A DNA stretch of 49,468 nucleotides from an uncultured Schlesneria sp. (lineage in GTDB: Bacteria > Planctomycetota > Planctomycetia > Planctomycetales > Planctomycetaceae), in NCBI GenBank assembly GCA_903871875.1, contig CAIQIR010000120.1:1-49468 (forward strand). Reading direction: 5' to 3'. Shown here in pieces: positions 46,268-49,468 of this stretch. The notes below the pieces were generated by a model. It saw only the letters and a program-made list of their open reading frames with translations. It was not told where the DNA came from and ran no database searches. Position 1 is the stretch's first letter; each line of letters begins with the position of its first letter. Position numbers and translations under genes: made by a program.

Positions 46268-46366
46268 GGGATGTTGATCAATGTCGATCAAACTTGTTCA
46301 TCCGCCAAAAATCGACCAAACGCTATCAAACAGGGATGTTGATCAAACTTGATCAATGTTGATCAT
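46268..46366. repeat. 10-bp-phased GATCAA repeats, iteron- or operator-like
   Basis: Two blocks start with the same 15 bases AGGGATGTTGATCAA (46268 and 46333). GATCAA stands at 46276, 46286, 46341 and 46351, and GATCAT at 46361. Within each block the spacing is exactly 10 bases, one helical turn, so a bound protein would face the same side. They lie 107 bases after a replication-type gene and before a toxin-antitoxin pair. They may be iterons, a partition site or an operator. Confidence 0.65.
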
Positions 46367-46604
46367 CGCGAGGGAAAAAACAACGTAACTACCCAGATTA
46401 ACATTTGGTCGAAACGAAACCACCGCGAATGCTCAAGGAATGAATTCAGTGAATCGACAGAGGTCATTCACTTTGCAGAGTGTTCTGGCGGCCACGATCG
46501 GGCCAAATTACGGCGACAGCCCCCAGTCGACGCAGTCTTCCAAGGCTTTCATTTGAAAAACATTCCATATACGAATAAATTTAATAAAAACGGACAATCG
46601 GCGA

Positions 46605-46623
46605 TATAATTTATTCCTAGGAA
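46605..46623 (+). promoter_or_regulatory. Promoter -10 box and palindrome at the toxin-antitoxin start
   Basis: TATAAT (46605-46610) is a perfect -10 box; no good -35 box is seen at 17 bases. The palindrome TTCCTAGGAA (46614-46623) lies just after it and overlaps the ribosome site of the toxin gene, so the antitoxin could act here as an autorepressor. Confidence 0.45.
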
Positions 46624-46628
46624 GAATC

Positions 46629-47012
46629 ATGACATGGACAATGTCACCTTGTTCCGATTACGCCAATGCCATCAAGGTCTTTACGAAAAAATGGCCTCAC
46701 GAAATGCGTGCAGTGGCAAATAATTTGCGGACCCTCATGCAGTCGCTCGACCGCGGAGCAAATCCGGAACAAGTAAAATCCCTCGGGTTTGTTCACGGGA
46801 ACTATGCACTTGGGATTCTCTCAATCGACGAAACAGGCCATGAAAAAGGTTCAAAGCCAAAATCCATCAGGCTTTACATCTTTCCGTGCGAGACAGAAAA
46901 AAGCGTGTATGTGATGTTACTCGGCGATAAGTCCAGCCAACACAACGACGTGAAGTTATGCAAAGATTTCGTATCGAAGAAACTTTCGACCATCACTCCA
47001 AAGCCCAAATAG
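46629..47012 (+). CDS. RelE/HigB-like toxin
   Basis: A 127-residue protein with the Gp49/HigB-type pattern: an N-terminal helix (SDYANAIKVFTKKWPHEMRAV) and then strands and loops such as RLYIFPCETEKSVYVMLLGDKSSQHND. HigB-type toxins are ribosome-dependent mRNA endonucleases with a final sheet of this kind (y.fp......v.ll.gdK.sQ..Di). It is paired with an HTH antitoxin 66 bases downstream, in the order toxin then antitoxin, as in higBA. ATG 46629 has GGAAG just upstream, and the DNA is AT-rich compared with the flanks. Function rests on pattern and context, not on catalytic residues I can prove. Confidence 0.7.
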   Translation: MTWTMSPCSDYANAIKVFTKKWPHEMRAVANNLRTLMQSLDRGANPEQVKSLGFVHGNYALGILSIDETGHEKGSKPKSIRLYIFPCETEKSVYVMLLGDKSSQHNDVKLCKDFVSKKLSTITPKPK

Positions 47013-47078
47013 AATTCGATGACATTTCATTTTCACCGACTTCTCATGGTATTCACTCTCGGCTTTTAGGACTGCCCA

Positions 47079-47690
47079 ATGGACGCCATCAAAACAACGA
47101 CTCAACAAGAATTCTTCGACGAAATGTTCGAGACTGACGAAGAAAAACGAGCATTGCGCGATTTCGCGAATCGCAGGCGCGTCGTCTCGAAGTTGGCGTC
47201 GATGCGTACCGCGAAAGGGATCACGCAAGCGGAATTCGCCAGGCGAGCCGGTTGCACTCAGGGCACTGTTTCCAAGCTGGAAGCTGGCGTTGACGCCGAC
47301 GTAACATTAGCCAATATAGAAGCTTATGCCAAATCCACCCAGTCCGAAATTACACTCTTGATCTCTGATCGCGGAAAATCTCTCGCAGATCAGATTAAGC
47401 ACCACGCCTTGAGCATCCGAGAGGCTTTCATGAGGCTGGTGAAACTGGCTCATAAGGATGACTTGATTGCCCAGGGTGTCGCCAAGCTACACGCGGAAGC
47501 GTTTTTTAACATCAATCAACTTCTTTCCGAAACGGCACAACAACTTCCGGTCGACGTCAGCGGGAGGCCATTGATTCAAATTGTCTCGGAAACGGTGCTT
47601 CCGGATGAATGCGATAAACCCGCGGCGGCCGACTCCGTGCCAAAAGCGAAGAAGCGATCTAAAAAGAATGAAAAGGCGACCGCCGAGTAG
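47079..47690 (+). CDS. XRE-family HTH antitoxin, HigA-like, with long C-terminal extension
   Basis: A 203-residue DNA-binding protein. The HTH domain is at about 36-95: VVSKLASMRTAKGITQAEFARRAG, then the recognition helix TQGTVSKLEAG, then VTLANIEAYAKST. The N-terminus (EFFDEMFETDEEKRALRDF) is acidic and may contact the toxin. Residues 100-203 are an extra C-terminal region with helices (HHALSIREAFMRLVKLAH; LIAQGVAKLHAEAFF) and a Lys/Ala-rich tail. This tail is longer than usual for HigA-type antitoxins (commonly about 90-150 residues) and its role is unknown. It is the second gene of the pair and probably represses its own promoter. Confidence 0.85.
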   Translation: MDAIKTTTQQEFFDEMFETDEEKRALRDFANRRRVVSKLASMRTAKGITQAEFARRAGCTQGTVSKLEAGVDADVTLANIEAYAKSTQSEITLLISDRGKSLADQIKHHALSIREAFMRLVKLAHKDDLIAQGVAKLHAEAFFNINQLLSETAQQLPVDVSGRPLIQIVSETVLPDECDKPAAADSVPKAKKRSKKNEKATAE

Positions 47691-47750
47691 CTGTGATTTG
47701 CGGGCCTAACGGTCTCGCCTGTGATTGCCCTTCCAACAAGGATGTCTGCT

Positions 47751-49448
47751 GTGAGCTCACCACCACCCGCTGAATCGACTCCCGTAACGACACTATTCAC
47801 ACCTGCGGCGGCCAAGTCATTGCGAGGTCGCTGGATCTGGGGCTTGGGGATCCTGGTCATCGCCTCGATCGCACAGGGCATCTTGTGGGCCCAGTGGTGG
47901 GAAGATCCGACGCACTTCAAGATGTCGATCCTGTTCGTCTGGCCGGCCGCCTTGTTCGCGCTGTTGATCTGGTGGGTGTTCTTTTCCGGCTGGTCCTGGC
48001 GAGTGCGGTTGGGCGCCGTGGGCGCGCTGGCGGCCTCGTTCATTGGTCTCTTGTGCGTTTATCGGTTGGAATGGGACGGGGACATGGTTCCCCGCCGATT
48101 TGTCTTGCGTTCGAAGCCGCGAGCCGAAGAAGTGGCGCGGGAATTCTTCAAACAGGTGTCCGCGACGGCACCCGCGAAGTCCGACTCGACCGACCCGGCC
48201 TCGACCGAGACACCGCCGCTGGTCGCGGTCGAAGGAGACTGGACCGGGTTTCGGGGACCGCATCGTGATGGCATCGTGCGAGACGGTTCGCTGCGACGGA
48301 ACTGGGAAGCCAAACCGCTCCGCGAAGTCTGGCGTCATCCGGTGGGTCGCGCCTGGTCGGCCTTTACGGTGGTGGGACACTACGCATTCACTCAGGAACA
48401 ACGCGAAGCGAACGAATGTGTGGTGGCGTACGACGCCGAAACCGGCTCGCAATTGTGGGTCCATCAAGACAACACGATCCTGTCGATCGTTGAGGCGAAC
48501 GGCGGACCGGGCCCCCACGCGACACCGCAATTTGACGACGGCCGGCTCTATACTTTGGGCGGTACCGGCGTGCTGAATTGCCTGGATGCCGCGACCGGGA
48601 AACGGCATTGGACAACCAACATTCTGCAGGACGCGGGCGACGGAACCACTCCGGAAAAGCCGCCCGAATGGGGCGTTTCCTGCTCGCCGCTGGTCGTCGA
48701 TGATCTGGTGGTGGTCATCCCCGGCGGATCGGCGACAGAAGGCTCCAGCGGAAACAACAAAGGGGTGGCCGCCTACGACAAGAAGTCGGGAAAACCGGTC
48801 TGGGCGGCCGGGAAACATCCCGCCAGCTATGGCAGCGCTCGTATCGAAACGATCGGGGACACTCGGCAAGTGCTGATTCCCAACGGCAACGGCCTTTCCG
48901 GTCATGCATTGGAAACGGGCGAAGAACTGTGGTTTTTCCCGCTCGAGAATGCACCGAAAGTCAATTCGTCGATGCCGTGGGTGCTGGAGGATGATTCGGT
49001 GCTGTTCGGCACGGGCTATGGCATCGGGACTGTGCGGCTGGACATCAAACAAACCGATGGCAAGTGGGAAGCCACTCGGCGCTGGGCGTCGAATCGCTTC
49101 CGACCGAAGTTCAACGACTTCGTGGTGCGCGAGGGCTTTTTGTTTGGCCTGGACGATGGAACGTTGACCTGCCTGGATGTCGCCAACGGTGCGATCAAAT
49201 GGAAATCCGGCCGCTATGGTTATGGACAAGTGCTTCTGGTGGGCGAGCTGCTGCTGATCATCACCGAAGATGGCGAGCTGTTACTGCTTCCCGCGACTCC
49301 TACGAAACCGGAACCGGTGGCCTTGCAGAAAGTATTTGACAGCGGGTTTTGCTGGAATCATTTGGCCCTGGTGCGGGGACGACTGTTCGCTCGCAATGCC
49401 AACGAAGCCGCCTGTTTCGACGTGGCTGAAACGCCGGACGGTGGTTGA
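47751..49448 (+). CDS. Membrane-anchored PQQ-like beta-propeller protein
   Basis: A 565-residue protein. Residues 26-115 hold about three transmembrane helices (IWGLGILVIASIAQGILW; SILFVWPAALFALLIWWV; VRLGAVGALAASFIGLLC). A linker precedes a PQQ-type propeller: WTGFRGPHRDGIVRDGSL, then repeats like VVAYDAETGSQLWVHQ, LNCLDAATGKRHWTTN, and VAAYDKKSGKPVWAAG. These are the classical PQQ/BamB motif (aydaatG...W). No enzyme active site is evident, so it may be a scaffold, an assembly factor or a sensor. GTG 47751 is preferred because AAGGA lies 8 bases before it; the ATG at 47742 is nearer than the spacing suggests. It ends near the window edge. Confidence 0.9.
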   Translation: MSSPPPAESTPVTTLFTPAAAKSLRGRWIWGLGILVIASIAQGILWAQWWEDPTHFKMSILFVWPAALFALLIWWVFFSGWSWRVRLGAVGALAASFIGLLCVYRLEWDGDMVPRRFVLRSKPRAEEVAREFFKQVSATAPAKSDSTDPASTETPPLVAVEGDWTGFRGPHRDGIVRDGSLRRNWEAKPLREVWRHPVGRAWSAFTVVGHYAFTQEQREANECVVAYDAETGSQLWVHQDNTILSIVEANGGPGPHATPQFDDGRLYTLGGTGVLNCLDAATGKRHWTTNILQDAGDGTTPEKPPEWGVSCSPLVVDDLVVVIPGGSATEGSSGNNKGVAAYDKKSGKPVWAAGKHPASYGSARIETIGDTRQVLIPNGNGLSGHALETGEELWFFPLENAPKVNSSMPWVLEDDSVLFGTGYGIGTVRLDIKQTDGKWEATRRWASNRFRPKFNDFVVREGFLFGLDDGTLTCLDVANGAIKWKSGRYGYGQVLLVGELLLIITEDGELLLLPATPTKPEPVALQKVFDSGFCWNHLALVRGRLFARNANEAACFDVAETPDGG

Positions 49449-49468
49449 TCTGGACGGCGGTTGATCGA

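Larger units (their letters stand above)
46162..46628. other. AT-rich gap with phased repeats and promoter of the toxin-antitoxin pair
   Basis: About 467 bases holding the GATCAA repeats (46268-46366) and an AT-rich tail (46550-46620) leading to the toxin gene. A short frame at 46349-46609 is not protein-like. The base composition is clearly lower in GC than the surroundings. Confidence 0.6.

Noticed and set aside
1-49468. CRISPR arrays, rRNA or tRNA genes
   Set aside because: No short regularly spaced repeats with unique spacers and no tRNA or rRNA signature was found; the 127-bp array lacks spacers.

Overview
The window looks like chromosomal DNA from a planctomycete, probably order Planctomycetales. 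The main evidence is two DUF1559 proteins with type IV pilin-like N-termini, a SWIM/SNF2 helicase, an FeoA-FeoA-FeoB iron operon, a PQQ-like beta-propeller membrane protein, and several conserved proteins without names. Operons are short and strand changes are frequent. The genus cannot be fixed from this sequence. No rRNA or tRNA gene was recognised.

Layout. 1-10.6 kb is housekeeping: the 3' part of an SGNH hydrolase, ftsH, a small unknown protein, a PhnP-like metallo-hydrolase, a secreted redoxin, glnS, a membrane-anchored endonuclease/exonuclease/phosphatase protein, and two unknown proteins. 11-20.9 kb holds a TolC-like protein, a sigma-70 factor, feoA-feoA-feoB behind a Fur-box-like palindrome, and a two-component system followed by a secreted Gly-rich Spy-like protein with a clear terminator. 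21-30.7 kb holds a carboxypeptidase-fold protein that has lost zinc ligands, a transglutaminase-like protein, a SWIM/SNF2 helicase, and a coupled cluster reading dnaJ-like, membrane protein, rnpA, yidD.

30.7-35.2 kb is less orderly. It has a broken gene, an APC permease, a GT87-like membrane protein, and a 127-bp tandem repeat array whose units each carry a near-perfect palindrome. 35.2-42.1 kb is the most interesting block. A Cys-rich membrane-anchored protein plus a DUF1559 protein occurs twice, flanking a DUF4198 protein and followed by a PepSY-TM protein. I read this as a partly duplicated, undescribed metal-handling locus; that function is inference.

42-49.5 kb holds an FAH-fold enzyme, a DUF4440 protein, and a small foreign-looking island: a TOPRIM plus RecA-like ATPase, 10-bp-phased GATCAA repeats resembling iterons or operators, and a HigB/HigA-like toxin-antitoxin pair in AT-rich DNA. 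A PQQ-like propeller protein closes the window.

Start codons were often moved downstream of the longest open frame, using signal peptides, Shine-Dalgarno sequences and family N-termini. Each such choice is stated in the entry.
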